NCBI GenBank assembly: GCA_001687465.1
Contig: LVLI01000218.1
Span: forward strand, 1 to 64,000
Origin: Halocafeteria seosinensis
Lineage: Eukaryota; Sar; Bigyra; Bicosoecida
Length of the DNA stretch: 64,000 bases
Reading direction: 5' to 3'
Part shown: in pieces, positions 35,453 to 47,723 of the stretch
How the letters are laid out: each line of letters begins with the position of its first letter
Position numbering within the stretch: position 1 is the first letter of the stretch
Program-made: the position numbers and the translations under genes
Notes under the pieces: generated by a model
The model's database searches: none
What the model saw: the letters and a program-made list of their open reading frames with translations, nothing else
Told to the model about the DNA's origin: nothing

Positions 35453-38400
35453 CTAAATATCATCGTAAGATACAAGGCTACTTCCATAGTCTGGCTTCCC
35501 AAACTGGGACGGAGCTGTGGACACATTTCTTTGAGGAGCATCATAGTCTCGGAAGCGAGGTCCTTGCGAGAAACCACGCCCACCCATCATCATGGCTTGC
35601 TGAGGCATCATCTGCGGACGCGGTCCAGGCATAGGCCTACCACGGGGATGCATCGGCATTTGCATCGGCATACCAGGGAAGCCTCCACGACCCGCGCCTC
35701 TAGGGCCCATGCGATGGGAGAAAGGGGGTCCTCGAGGCATTCCTCTACCTCCTTGTCCACGCATTGCACCCACGTGTTCATAGCCTCGCCAATCATCCTC
35801 CTGCCGGCGTGTATGCAGTACGAAGAGTGGACGCCAAGGGTCGGAAAAATACCTTGCCCACGTATCAGGTTCAAACGTTGATCCTTTAACCAATCGCTCT
35901 AACGCATTCCACGTCTCTTTTAAGGCTGCTTCGGCATCTTTCGGATGTTTGTTATGAATATGTTTTATGACAAAACGTCGTGCCTTAAAACGCTTTTCGC
36001 ATATTGTGCATACGGATTTAGTTTCTTCAGTAGCCGATTTGTTTTTATCCTCAGGACGGCACACAACCAGATACCAAGGCTCAAGGAGCTGAGCATCAGT
36101 CAAATGACTCATCGTTTTATCCACTTGCTTCTTCAACTCTGTTGCTCTATTTTCTAACTCGGTGAAATCATGAATGGGCTGAAACCTGGAAATCTCACGC
36201 GCTATGCCTTTCGTCCATCTTTCCAAGTCAGGGAATTCCACAACTGCAAAGACTTGATTGTGCTCAGATGAATCTCTTTCCAGTTGCTCCCCCATCTGGA
36301 TTGTCCGCTCTTCAATATCAGAGGGTTGGTCAATGGACTCCGCCAACCTGCGAGCAATCCGGCGCCGAGCGGTGCGAAGGCGTAGCTGCAGCCTTAGTTC
36401 GATCATATCTGTTAACGTCAACGATTGTGGTCTGCCCTGTGAATTATGGCGCTTGTTCTGAGAGTGTATATCGGATATAGCGCCCCCTGCACGACAGCTG
36501 CTGCTGCTGTTACTAGACAGCTTTGTCGGAGTCCTTTTACCCCCGTCTTCTCCATTACCCCTCATGTTATTGTCATGTGACTCCCCTTCATCGATTTCAC
36601 CTTCATGATGAGCCTCTTCAACAGCATCGTCGAAAGTAGCGGAATCGGTGCCCTCTGCACTCCCGTTGCCACTAACGGCAGCGTTCGCATTGCCGCCGTT
36701 GCTATTTTCAGGCACTTCCATGCTTTCATTACCCTTATCTGCAGTTCCTTTGGAACTTACTAGTCGCCGAATTCGGGTATCTCCCAACGTTGCCAAATAA
36801 TCCCCATATCCAATACACTGTATGCCTCGGTAGAAATCAAAGTAGTGTACCTTTTGCAGGTACATAATAACACTATCCAGACGCTGAATACTGCCAACAC
36901 CATCGCTGGATGCCGGTCGGTCGTCGTTGCCTGCAAGGAGTTCATCTACTTCTTTCAAAACAGAATCGACGTTCGTTTCACAACCTTCCAACCAGTAATT
37001 CGTTGTCAACACATGCACGGTACTCAACTGCGCTTTGCACTGCTCTGCGAGTTTCGATACCGTGTCTTTCCACTCAGCCGGCAACGATTCGCGCAAGGAC
37101 GACTCGTTTTCTAAGAAAGAGGGGAGAGGAGATAACTCGGACTCGATATCGAGAGCTCGTGCTAGTAACAAAGCCTTACTGAGGTGTACAGCGACCTGAT
37201 CCGGTTGGCTACAAATATCTGGCAAGGGCTTGCGTTCTATCTGTACACTCCTGGATACGGGAAGTGTGATCGAACGTGCGTGCTGACGAGGTGGAGGCAC
37301 GGTGATAGTGTGTGCGTTGTCACTGTCGTCAGAGCGCAACGTGGTGTCTCGTTTCAGCTGCACGATCGGGTCAGATTTCTTCATATCGTGTACGCGTTTG
37401 TTCACCAGTTTTATAAACTTCTTTTGGGGTCTATCCAGATTCTTCGCCAGCTCTTCTAGGCGCTTCCGCGATCTCGCTTCTGCCCTCTTTTGGGTTGCAG
37501 CCGACAGATTCACTAGCTCCTCGATTACCGCGGGGTGCTCTTCCAAAGAAGTGCGTGCCCTGTCCATGTCGTTTTCTTTAGCAATTTCTACTTGTGCGGC
37601 GTCGACGATTTCATGAATTCTACATTGCTGTACACCCTGTAGCTTCTTCAGCTCAGAGACAATATCAGCCCTCGTGCCGATTTCGAGTCTCCCGTCAGTC
37701 AAGGAAGCAAGAACAGCATTTGCTGCCTCTGCACTCGGAAACTCGACCCAAATAGTATAGTGCTCCGGGTTCACGGAGAACCGCAAAGGATCAGAAAAGT
37801 ACACTGCCGTAGGGGGAGCGATCGTGGACGGGCTTCCGTCATGTTGATCACCATTCTCTGTGCCGCCCATCGTTTCGTCTTGATCCGTCTTTTCGCTCTG
37901 ATCCTGATTGTTCTTAGCAGGATTAATACTCTTACAGGTATCAGAGAACGCTTCAAATACGTCTGTGGGCGTCACCCATAGCGGGACCTCCCGTAACGCC
38001 AATAAACGAGAATTGGCGAAAGCGTCTGCTTCGGTAATTGTCCGGTGGTATTCATTCTTATAGTTATATGAAGACACCTGCAACACCTCAGGAAGGCACT
38101 TAGCAAAAGAATCCTGCCCTTCCGACACATGCTTGCGCAGGATATCCATAAAGCGAGTCTGATTCTTTTGAACTTCGGCATTCTGGTTTCTCTTCAAATC
38201 GAAAAGCGCCTCTGCGTTGTACCTTTCCTGAAACCACGCTTCTTGACGATGCAATGCAAAGTAAGCGGCACTAGCTTTGAACTTCCACTCATCTACATAT
38301 TCTTCGTAACTAGATTCCAGATCATGTTGGTCCTTGATAGCTCTCTCGCCGTCCTCCAAAGAGTTCACAAAATCCCGATATGACATACAAGGCGGTTGCT

Positions 38401-38851
38401 CTGCTAGGCGGCTCATTCTTTTATCAATGTCATGAGCCAAATCCCTTGACTCCCTTTCAGGGGATGAATCTCGGCTCACATCGGAGTTGTTCGATTCTGA
38501 AGGGCTTCTACTCCGGGATCGGTAGCGCCTTCGGCGATCGTCTCTTGATCTGCTTGGACGACGGCTGCGGTCTCTATCCCTTCGTCCGCGATATCGATCT
38601 TGACTCCGGCTCCGACTCGACGCCCTTCGGGAGCGAGATCGTCTCCGCGATCGGGGAGCAGGGTGTTCAGATGCCCGTCTACCTGCTCTCGATCTCGACC
38701 GCGAACGGGAGCGAGACCGCGATTTCCCACGTTCCTCTTGGACCTGAGGTATTGCTCTGCAGGTAGTGATTCAAACGTTCTTATAAGGGGTTCTACCTTG
38801 ACCAGGAGAACGCCATTGTTGCCCGTACCTTCCGAATTCGTCCATGTCCAT
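35453..38851 (-). CDS. SRRT: SERRATE/ARS2 zinc-finger RNA-processing factor
   Basis: Two exons: 38829-38851 and 35453-38756, joined over a 72-base intron, giving 1,108 residues. ARS2 links the nuclear cap-binding complex to microRNA processing, 3' end processing and RNA decay. The 23-base first exon encodes MDMDEFGR and splices in phase into an SR-dipeptide-rich N-terminus, as in animal ARS2. Then come YRDFVNSLEDGE and AWFQERYNAEALFDLKRNQN (family core), a helical leg region, and an RRM-like part (LREVPLWVTPTDVFEAFSD). A C2H2 finger follows (CTICEKRFKARRFVIKHIHN, then KH), and a Gly/Arg/Met/Pro-rich C-terminus. An alternative frame over 38476-38946 has an ATG but lacks the SR sequence and was rejected. 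Confidence 0.93.
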
Positions 38852-39559
38852 TGTGAATCGTTGCCTTGGTCAGATAGCTTATGCGCCTCTGTGCAGGCCC
38901 CAACAAGGTAATACAGAGTGTGCCTTGTTAGATCCTCAATCTGCACGTAAAAGGATAAATATGCTATAGCTTACACCACTGTCTAAAGTACATGGCATTA
39001 TAGTTCAGAGATGTGGGTCTAGCTATAGGGCTACCCCAGGGCAACAAAAAGCATAACCAGGTTTGAGTTCCCCCCGCTCGAACCGGAGTCCTCTTCTTAC
39101 ATACACCTAGTAAATCCCATGTGAGTACGGAGATGGGCGCTCCTTCTTCCATGGGCTTGCGCTGAGGGTTGCATTGAGCCAAGGAGGCAAGCACAAAGTA
39201 ACTGAATAAGGTCGGAAGATCATCGATTCCCCTCTCTCCATTTCCCTTCCTCCTCTCTCCGAGTATCGCCTACTCAGACATCTCTCACCCCAGAGTACCA
39301 TTTAAACCAAACACAACCACGAGACTGACATCCTCGTCTCGAGAAAAGCGAGGGAAACAGTGTGGCATGGCACAAAGGAGGGACAATCAGACACACGCAT
39401 TGCCTTACTTTCGGGTTACACGCTCTTTCGAAGACGAATTTGGCCAGAAATGTTCAATACAAGGACGCACGAGGAAACTGCTCCTTGCGTGACATTAATA
39501 ACCAGTGGCTCAACCATGTAGGTATATCTATCTATGCACCAAAGATAAAGGGAAATTAA
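38852..39559. promoter_or_regulatory. Divergent intergenic region, ARS2 and LeuRS
   Basis: About 700 bases lie between two divergent starts. Short frames occur on both strands without recognisable content. A T-arm-like hairpin at 39072-39088 on the minus strand was examined as a tRNA remnant and rejected. Two acceptor-like pyrimidine runs on the minus strand just upstream of the ARS2 ATG suggest its leader may also be spliced. Confidence 0.35.
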
Positions 39560-42500
39560 ATGAAGGGACAATCTTTTCGTTCAATTTACATCCAGCTGAC
39601 AGCCAGTCAGTCTGCGTGCCGAGAGGATTTGTCGTCGTCTGGTCGCCATAGACCGCCAACAATAATGCTGAGACATTTTTCGTTGGACAAAGGGTGCTGT
39701 GGCCGGGTCATTGGCTGGCACTGGCGCAAATCATTCACCTCTACCCCAAGTTTGGCCACCCGGGACCGCAACAATCGCGTTGTATGGAGCCCACAGACAG
39801 CCGAGCCTCGATTACAAGCTCTATGGAGCTCACCGCAGTACCAGGAGAAGTTCAAACAAAGGTTGCAGGAGCATGAGAATGGAGCATCCAACACGTTCTA
39901 CTCGCTTCCTATGTTCCCTTATCCTTCAGGTATGCAAGTTCACAAACTAGCCCTTGGGCCCCACGGCCTTTTATTGCTGCTTCGTGCGCTCCTCTGTCTG
40001 CAGGAACGCTCCATATGGGCCATGTAAGAGTGTACACTCTGTCGGATACGGTAGCGCGCTTTCACCGCATGCGTGGGAGAGAGGTATTGCACCCGATTGG
40101 TTGGGACGCATTTGGACTTCCTGCTGAAAACGCCGCCATGGAACGAGGGGCTTCCCCGGAGAAGTGGACATACAGCAACATAGAGTCCATGAGGGCTCAA
40201 TTAAAACAATTAGGTATCGCATTTGACTGGGACCGAGAGTTCGCGACCTGCGATCCATCTTATTACAAATGGACGCAGTATCTCTTCGTCGAGCTGTTCA
40301 AACGGGGTCTTGCATACCAAAGCGAGGCAGAAGTGAACTGGGACCCTGTCGACCGAACGGTACTTGCCAACGAACAGGTTGCTTCGGATGGAACCTCATG
40401 GCGAAGTGGTGCCAAAGTAGTTACGAAGAATCTCAAACAATGGTATATAAGAATTACGGAATATGCGGATAGGTTGGACCATGACCTTGACAGCCTGGCA
40501 CAATGGCCCTCCGCTGTCAAACAAATGCAGCGGAATTGGATTGGGAGAAGCACAGGAGCCATATTCAGCTTTCCCGTATTGGAGGATACAGAATCGACGA
40601 TTAACGCTTTTACTACCCGTCCCGATACCCTCCCGGGTGTTTGCTTCATGGCTGTGTCCGTAGACCATCCACTCGTCCAAGAGGCTGCCACTAAGAATGG
40701 GAACATTGCAAATAAAGTGGATGAATTGCGTAACGTAATGACAGAGGATTCAAGCGAACGCAAAGATTCTAGTGGGGTTTTCCTTGGCTCATTTGCTCGC
40801 AATCCTCTTACGGCAGAGAGTATACCAATCTACGCTGCTAGCTACGTTGTTGCCGGGTATGGCTCCTCGGCGGTAATGGGTGTGCCTGCTCACGATGTTC
40901 GGGACTATAATTTTGCTAGGGCCCACAACCTTCCCATAAAACAAGTTGTGTTTCCAGACAAATCAGAGGCAGAATCGCTGCCTTTTACCAACGACAATGG
41001 AATAGTCCCCCACTGGGACCAATTACTGGACAACGTTTCTCAAAGCCAACAGAGTCCTTTAAATTCCCATAACTTTGGAGAGAGAGTCTTACGTCGCGGC
41101 CAAGAAGGTGGATGGGGCGAAGCGAGTACCCAACTCCGGCTGCGCGACTGGCTTGTGTCTAGGCAAAGGTATTGGGGAGCTCCTATTCCCATCGTTCATT
41201 GTGATAGCTGTGGCGCAGTACCCGTACCCAAGGAGAGTTTACCGATAACGCTGCCAGAAGCTACCGAAGACCTGTGGAAGAGGAACTCACAGGCAGATAA
41301 AGAAACGACAGAGTTGCCAGAAACACCGCTTGATAGAGCGCCCTCGGATTGGAGGAATACAAGTTGCCCACAGTGTGGCTCACCAGCTCAACGTGAAACT
41401 GATACATTAGACACATTTGTAGACTCCTCGTGGTACTTCCATCGGTTTGCTGATCCTCTGAATAGTGAAGCCCCCGTTGATCCTCAGGAAGCAAAGAAAT
41501 TTAGCCCGGTCGACTTCTACGTCGGCGGTATAGAACATGCCATTTTGCATTTGCTTTATGCTCGATTCGTACATAAGTTTATGCATGACACAGGAATGAT
41601 TGACCCCAGTACAACTAATGAACCATTTAAACGTTTACTCACACAAGGTATGGTGCTTGGAGAAGTCTATCGGGATAAAGCGTCGGGGAGAGTCATTGTA
41701 GGGGATGAAAGAAGAGACATAGAGCTCGAAGGAAGAATGGCAGATGTAAAACGAGTGTGGGAGAAAATGTCAAAAAGCAAGGGAAATGGGGTGAGTCCTG
41801 AGGAGGTAGTGCAGAGATACGGAGCCGATGTGTGTCGGCTACACACTCTGTTCAAGGCTCCTCCGGAACGAGAACTGGAATGGGAAGATGAGGCTCTTCG
41901 TGGTCAAACTAGATGGCTTGATCGCATATGTCAGCTTATAAACCTGATTGAAGCTCGAACAGAGGATTCTATTGAAGACAAGGGTGTGGACCAGTGGCTA
42001 TCCCGTCAAACACACAAGACAATTCAGAGCGTGACTCGTCATCTCGAAGACCATTACACTTTCAATGTAGCCATTGCTGAACTAATGAAGTTGACAAACG
42101 ACATTGGCGATGCGGCGCAGGGAAATATAAGAAGGAAAGAGAACGAAGCTAACCTATTGAACAAAAAGAAAGATAGAAATATTGGGAAGAAATCGGGAAA
42201 TGAAAGGGCAACTGCTTCCAACAAACAACTATGGGATTCGGTGGAAAAGCTACTCATAATGATGGCTCCCTTTGCTCCTCATTATTCCGCAGATGTCTTC
42301 AGCGAAGTCTTTTCAAGTAAACTGGACATTCACCTTCATCCGTGGCCCACCTACGACGAAAATTTGATCGTGGAAGAAAGCCGCGAGGTTGTTATCCAGC
42401 TTATGGGAGAACGTCTAGCGAGTATCTCAGTTCCGGCTACTGTAATTAACAACGAAGATCGGGAATACTTAGAACAGGTAGTTGATGATGCGATACACGA

Positions 42501-42609
42501 GCGGGGATTACTCAGTGATAGTGAAAAAGAGAGCATTGTGAGGAAAGTAGTAGTATTTAAGTCCAACACGCCCATCGTTAACTTCGTAAAGAAGAAGCAA
42601 AAGAGATGA
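39560..42609 (+). CDS. LARS2: Leucyl-tRNA synthetase, organellar (bacterial) type
   Basis: Two exons, 39560-39929 and 40004-42609, with a 74-base intron, give 991 residues from the first ATG. A second ATG at 39665 gives 956 residues and begins [20 protein letters not shown], a basic, hydroxylated segment typical of a mitochondrial or plastid transit peptide. The class I HIGH motif is present as HMGHVR, split by the intron just before it. The editing domain shows [12 protein letters not shown] and [13 protein letters not shown]. Zinc-like clusters are [10 protein letters not shown] and CPQCG. The catalytic loop is [12 protein letters not shown]. Domain order is that of bacterial LeuRS, not the cytosolic archaeal-type enzyme. 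It charges tRNA-Leu in mitochondria, plastid or both. It is convergent with MMAA, 68 bases apart. Confidence 0.95.
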
Positions 42610-42677
42610 AGGTGATACAAGAAACACTAAAAACTAACTATACAGCATCTGTTCTGATCCAAGGCGATAAATTTAGT

Positions 42678-44118
42678 TTACCCTTCCACAGCTAGGAGGA
42701 TTTCCACTAGTTGAGTTCCTGCTCGCCGTGGAGTAATCAAACCTGCGCCGAGCTGCTGCTTTAGTGCTTCCGCTTTTGCTGTAATTCTTGGGTCAGATTT
42801 TCCAATTTGCCGCAACTGAGACTCGAATTCGCTCCACATCCATTCACTTCCTTGAGACACTCTGCGATCCTGAAATTCCCCATGGTCAAGCATTGTCTGC
42901 CAAAACTTTTCCACTACCGCCCATACTTCAGTGAGTCCAGAGCGCTCGTGCGCACTACACCGTCGAACCATGGGTCGCCAACATTGGTGCTTTGGTCGGA
43001 GCAGGTCCAAGGCACGCCTGTATTCACTAGCTGTATGTCTTGCTGTGGGAACGAGAGCGCCGTCAGCTTTGTTTACAACAATGAGGTCTGCAGACTCCAT
43101 AATCCCTTTCTTCACGCCCTGCAGCTCGTCTCCTCCTCCTGGTGAAACCAATAATAGAAGCATGTCCACTGTACTGTCAATAGCTACTTCGCTCTGGCCA
43201 AGTCCTACAGTTTCCACCAAAACAATATCGTACCCAGTCCCCTCACACAGTAGAACCACATCATGAGTGTGTTCAGCAATACCACCCAATGTTCCGCGAG
43301 TAGGACTCGGACGGACGTAGGCATTCGGGTTGTTGCTCAGTTGTGCCATTCTCGTTTTATCACCCAAAATACTTCCGCCAGTTCTGTTCGATGAAGGATC
43401 TGCAATGTTTTTTACATGAGACAATTATTCTCAGATAAAACCAGAAATCACATCTAGGCCAGCCCGTACCTACGGCTATTACCGCCACTTTGTATCCACA
43501 TTTCTCCGTTAGGTATGTTCCTAGGCCTTCAATAAATGTGCTTTTACCAGCTCCAGGGGATCCAGCTATGCCAACACGAAGAGTTTTTCCAATTTTATTT
43601 TTGGCCTCTTCTGCGGATGCTGTCGCTTCACGTTGCCTCCTAGCTGCGAGTACTTCGTCTAACAACAATTCCGCTTGGCGCCTATGATCCCTCCGAGTTG
43701 ACTCAACTGTTTGTTTAGCCATAAGCAGATGTGCATGAGATAAAAAGATGCTCCGAGTAACATAAACTTGGTACCAGCATGCTTACTCAAAGTGATAGCT
43801 CTGCTCAGAGAAGAACGATTCCCTTGCTTGATTCCTTCGGCCAACTTGGCCGTCTGTTCAGTCATGCCTTCCTCTTGCTCCGGGAGAACTGAGGATGATA
43901 CATTCCGAATTCCAATTTTCATACTGCCGTACACACAGGAGAATATGCTTAAAAGAGGAACACGTGGAACCTGCGCGTGCTCTTACGTACTTCCTCCATG
44001 CAGAATGAGCGATGGGTGTTCTGAAAGCGTTCAGTGCTCCAACCCTCGATGTACATACCCGGCACAGTTTGTCTCGTGCCGGCAATCTACACGCCGTCGA
44101 TGCTATTCGCCTCATCAC
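42678..44118 (-). CDS. MMAA: MMAA/MeaB GTPase, methylmalonyl-CoA mutase chaperone
   Basis: Four exons: 43991-44118, 43787-43923, 43470-43706 and 42678-43399, giving 407 residues. The introns are 67, 80 and 70 bases. This mitochondrial G3E-family GTPase gates delivery of adenosylcobalamin to methylmalonyl-CoA mutase and protects it. The P-loop is GSPGAGKST; other motifs are [50 protein letters not shown] and the guanine-specificity NKAD. The N-terminus ([20 protein letters not shown]) is Arg/Ser-rich without acidic residues at first, as expected for mitochondrial import. Length matches human MMAA. Its presence implies that the organism uses B12-dependent methylmalonyl-CoA mutase. It is divergent from sphingosine kinase. 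Confidence 0.95.
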
Positions 44119-44355
44119 AGCTACTGCCCTAAAAGAGGTTGTCTACCATAGGAGAAACGAGAAACAACACATAGTCATCGTCATACAGTTTACCGTCATA
44201 TATGAAATGTTTGTGAAGCTCAGCTCTGCCCCATACGGTATAGATACTTCATGCACAGAGGCCCTGGAACATGCTCTAATTTGATGGAGATGACTTGTAA
44301 GTGTGTGTACCACAATCTCCTTTGTTCACTGTAGGTCAAGGGAGTTCAAGGTATC

Positions 44356-46507
44356 ATGAGCACTGCGCCGGTTATTGGTGATAATGGCCTGGAATCCAAT
44401 CTCATGGACAATCCCCAGGTATGTCCACGACCTCTCAAGGTCTCTGTCTAATACGCACATGCGTACGCGCACACAGTGATCGGCCGCTCTACCTCTGCGT
44501 TGAAAGAATTATGTGGTTTATTGGCATCCTGCAGGGACCTGAGCAGGAAAGTGATGCCTTCGGCTTTGTGGCACTGAGGCAAGTTTATTCCGATGAAAAA
44601 GATGGTGGACAACAGATACAGTTCCAACACGTCAAGGGTTTGACTAGGAACAAGAAGGGTAAAGGGGATCCTGTCGAATTAACGCTGTACTTTGGAGGGC
44701 TCCGAATTACTCCCCGATCAAAAGGTGCGGCACTGATGATACTGCCACCGATTGGCAGCGTCGCTCCCATCACCGAGAGTTTGTTGCATCTTCATCAAAT
44801 TGCAGAGTCTTGTATTGAAGACAGCTTCTTTCCGAATGATTGTTTATTGGGAGCAACTATCGATGATGTTTCCTATGAAGAAGTGGTCCTTCACATACAT
44901 ACATATCCCTTAGAAACCGCTAGTAGAGGCACCTGCTGCAGCTCTAATGGAGACTCGTCGAGAACATACAAAGAAATATGTATCCGTATCAACATAGGTA
45001 GCTTTGGATCTGAAACTGCGGGTGCTGCCAGCATAGCGTCAATGTGGGCCACTTCAATCGTCAGATTTGCCAGAGGACTACCATTAAAACCACAAATTGA
45101 GGTTGGACAAGCAGTGCGGCTCAAATATCCCGATAACACGCCTCTTCCGAGTTTTCAATCAGCAGATGTTGCCCAGTTGACTTACACCACCGTTAAAGTA
45201 ATCATTTCTCCCGTATCAGGTCCTGGGAAAGGGCCGCGATTTTGGGAGGATGTATGGAAAGATATGTTTAAGAATGCCAACGTAGCCTTTGACACTGTTT
45301 GTAAGTGTATCTCGTTGCTCCCGAATTGAGGCCTGTAGTGAAATACTTGCTAATATGTTACAGATACAGAGAGGAGCGCACACGCCACTGAAATAGCGGG
45401 GACGTTAAATGTGGCTAGATACAACGGAATAGTGTGTATTGGAGGAGACGGGATGGTGCACGAAGTAGTCCAAGGGTTGATGACGAGGTCCGACTGGAAG
45501 GTGGCCATTTCTAAGTTGTCCATTGGAGTACTTCCAGGAGGAAGTGGAAATGGGATAGCAAGATCCTTGTGCGAACTTAAAGGAGAGCAATATAAACTTA
45601 TAGAATCCTGTTTCATAACTTTAAAGGGGATTTCGAGACCGTCTCCCGTCGATATCGCCTCCGTACTACTTCTAGATGAGTCGTCGTCTCCGATACGTCG
45701 GTTGTACACCATACAACATTTAGAGTGGGGGTTAATCGCAGATATCGATATAGAGAGCGAAAGGTGTAGGTGCTTGGGAGATTTGAGGTTTACTGCGCAA
45801 GGGATAGTGCGAGGCCTGGGTCTTCGGGCATACGAAGGAGAGTTTATGTATCTTCCAGCTGATCCCGAGAGTCAAGGTGGCCCTATGGTTTCTCGTGGTT
45901 TACCCGAAACAGACATACCAGATAAAGAGGGACCAGGACCGAACACTGCAACAGACCAGCCGGATACGCTTGCCATTCCTACTTCGGTACATGGCCATGA
46001 CAATTGGGTGCATCTTGACGGTAGATTCTCGACTATTTGGGCTCTTCAAACGAAGTTTCAATCGGTGGATGTCCAAAACTCCCCTAAATCTGAACTTAGC
46101 GACGGAGTCTTCTATCTTCTTATAATCCGGGAGATTAACGAGTTCTCTATGACCAAGGTTCTCTTGGATATGGATGAGAAAGGATCGGTATGTTTTACCG
46201 AAAAATCTGTTGTCATATCTGCTTCTCCTGGTGACGTTTATATGTAGCGTTGTTATCGCAGATTGGAGACAACCCTAATGTAGAACTGGTGCCAGCACAA
46301 GCGTACCGGTTATCACCGTCAGGTCGGGTAGGCGGTTGCTGTCGCTCATCCTTGTGCTGCTACTGTGCGTGCTTTCGATCATGCTCAAAATGTGCTGCCC
46401 CTCGGGATGGAGGAATTTTAACAGTGGATGGTGAACTCTTAGATGAATACATGACAGTGGAAAGTGAGACACATCGTGGACTAATGAATTTGATGGTGTC
46501 CACATGA
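44356..46507 (+). CDS. Sphingosine kinase (diacylglycerol-kinase-fold lipid kinase)
   Basis: Four exons: 44356-44418, 44535-45300, 45364-46187 and 46262-46507, giving 632 residues. The introns are 116, 63 and 74 bases. The enzyme phosphorylates sphingoid long-chain bases. The catalytic part reads SGPGKGPRFW, then GIVCIGGDGMVHEVVQGL (GGDG nucleotide site), GVLPGGSGNGIARSLC and EWGLIADIDIESERCRCLGD; the last is diagnostic of sphingosine rather than diacylglycerol or ceramide kinases. The C-terminus has AYRLSPSG and GGILTVDGELLDE, as in SphKs. The N-terminal 250 residues resemble a PH-like region but are not clearly conserved. Between the last two motifs is an odd Cys-rich stretch (about ten Cys in 25 residues) with no usable intron to remove it. 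Confidence 0.92.
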
Positions 46508-46865
46508 AACGGACAGAGAGTTCTCACGCTTGACACCATAGCTTTTCTTTTCATTTTCAGTTCAACTTTCGTCGTTGAAAAATACACTGCATACCGTATG
46601 TCAACAGAGTAGTTGCCAATCGGCCATTGCAAGTTGCAACTTGGCAAGCATTCCTCCTGAGCTTCACAGAGATCCGCAGCGCTTCAGAACAACATTCTAC
46701 GAAGTGTTGGGTGCCATTCATTATCGTTAACGACTTGTTTTGTACGAGTACGCATTGTCAACAGTGGACTCTCATAGTCTTGGGGAACGTTTGCTTCCGA
46801 GGAACATTATTCGACATACTGTATTCAGTGTTTGATCCCGTTGGGTTTGCGATCCAAGAACAACA
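46508..46865. other. Intergenic, upstream of the methyltransferase gene
   Basis: These 358 bases lie between two plus-strand genes. I see no coding sequence; the region presumably holds the 3' end of one transcript and the promoter of the next. Confidence 0.35.
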
Positions 46866-47723
46866 ATGGCGCATCAACACAGCGACGAGGTGGTGAACAC
46901 CACCAAGCAGTACTACGACTCAGAAGATGCCGATAACTTCTACTATCAACTATGGGGAGGTGAGGACCTCCACGTGGGTGTCTATGACAAACGCGAGGAT
47001 ACCATCGATGCTGTACGAGAAGCGAGCACCCGTGCTGTAAAGAAGATGACGGACCTCCTGCAGAGTACAACTACCTTGGATAAGGAGACAAAGGTCCTGG
47101 ATATTGGCTCAGGCTATGGTGGCACTGCTCGCTATTTCGCTAGGAATTTCGGGTGCACAGTGGACTGCTTAAATCTAAGCGACAAGGAAAATGAACGGAA
47201 CAAGCAGAAGAACAAAGAACAAGGACTGGACAGCAAACTCTCCGTCTATGGTGGCAACTTTGAGGCTCTACCATTTTCTGATGGTGTGTACGACATTGTG
47301 ATCTGCGAAGATTCACTTCTTCATAGTGCCAACAAGCAGAAGGTGCTCGAGGAGGTAGACCGGGTGCTCAGGAAAGGTGGACACTTCATTTTCACCGATC
47401 CAATGCAAGCTGACGATGTCCCAGAGGGAGTATTGGATCCTGTACTGAAACGAATCCACTTGGATTCCATGGGCTCCGTCAAAAAGTACCGCGAGATGGC
47501 CAAAAAAATCGGCTGGAAGGAAGTTCAGGTAGTGCAGATGCCTGAACAAATCCCTAACCACTATGGATCAGTCCGCAATGTCTTACAAAACAAATACGAC
47601 TCGCTGAAAGGAACCATTAGCACGGACTATATGGATAAAATGCTAGAAGGACTAAAGCATTGGGTGGAGAAAGGCACTAATGGCCACCTGAACTGGGGAT
47701 ACTTGCACTTCCAGAAGCAGTAG
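46866..47723 (+). CDS. SAM-dependent methyltransferase, sarcosine/dimethylglycine type
   Basis: Single exon, 285 residues. The start MAHQHSDEVVNTTKQYYDSE and the following DNFYYQLWGGEDLHVGVYD resemble, from memory, the sarcosine/dimethylglycine methyltransferase of the red alga Galdieria. Class I methyltransferase motif I is VLDIGSGYGGTARYFAR; later motifs are YDIVICEDSLLHS and FTDPMQADDVPEG. In that family successive N-methylation of glycine derivatives yields betaine, an osmolyte. The substrate cannot be fixed from sequence: phosphoethanolamine or sterol-type methyltransferases have similar folds, but WGGEDLHVG favours the glycine-betaine branch. There is no targeting signal, so it is likely cytosolic. 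It is one of the few intron-free genes here. Confidence 0.85.
   Translation: MAHQHSDEVVNTTKQYYDSEDADNFYYQLWGGEDLHVGVYDKREDTIDAVREASTRAVKKMTDLLQSTTTLDKETKVLDIGSGYGGTARYFARNFGCTVDCLNLSDKENERNKQKNKEQGLDSKLSVYGGNFEALPFSDGVYDIVICEDSLLHSANKQKVLEEVDRVLRKGGHFIFTDPMQADDVPEGVLDPVLKRIHLDSMGSVKKYREMAKKIGWKEVQVVQMPEQIPNHYGSVRNVLQNKYDSLKGTISTDYMDKMLEGLKHWVEKGTNGHLNWGYLHFQKQ

Noticed and set aside
38476..38946. 156-codon minus-strand frame starting with an ATG, upstream of ARS2
   Set aside because: Over its second half the other frame is a classic SR-dipeptide run continuous with ARS2. The tiny first exon explains the N-terminus better.
39072..39088. Minus-strand T-arm-like sequence (CTCCGGTTCGAGCGGGG), possible tRNA or permuted tRNA half
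   Set aside because: The conserved G53-C61 pair is missing when the TTCGA loop is aligned, and no matching acceptor 5' strand, D-arm or anticodon arm lies on either side.
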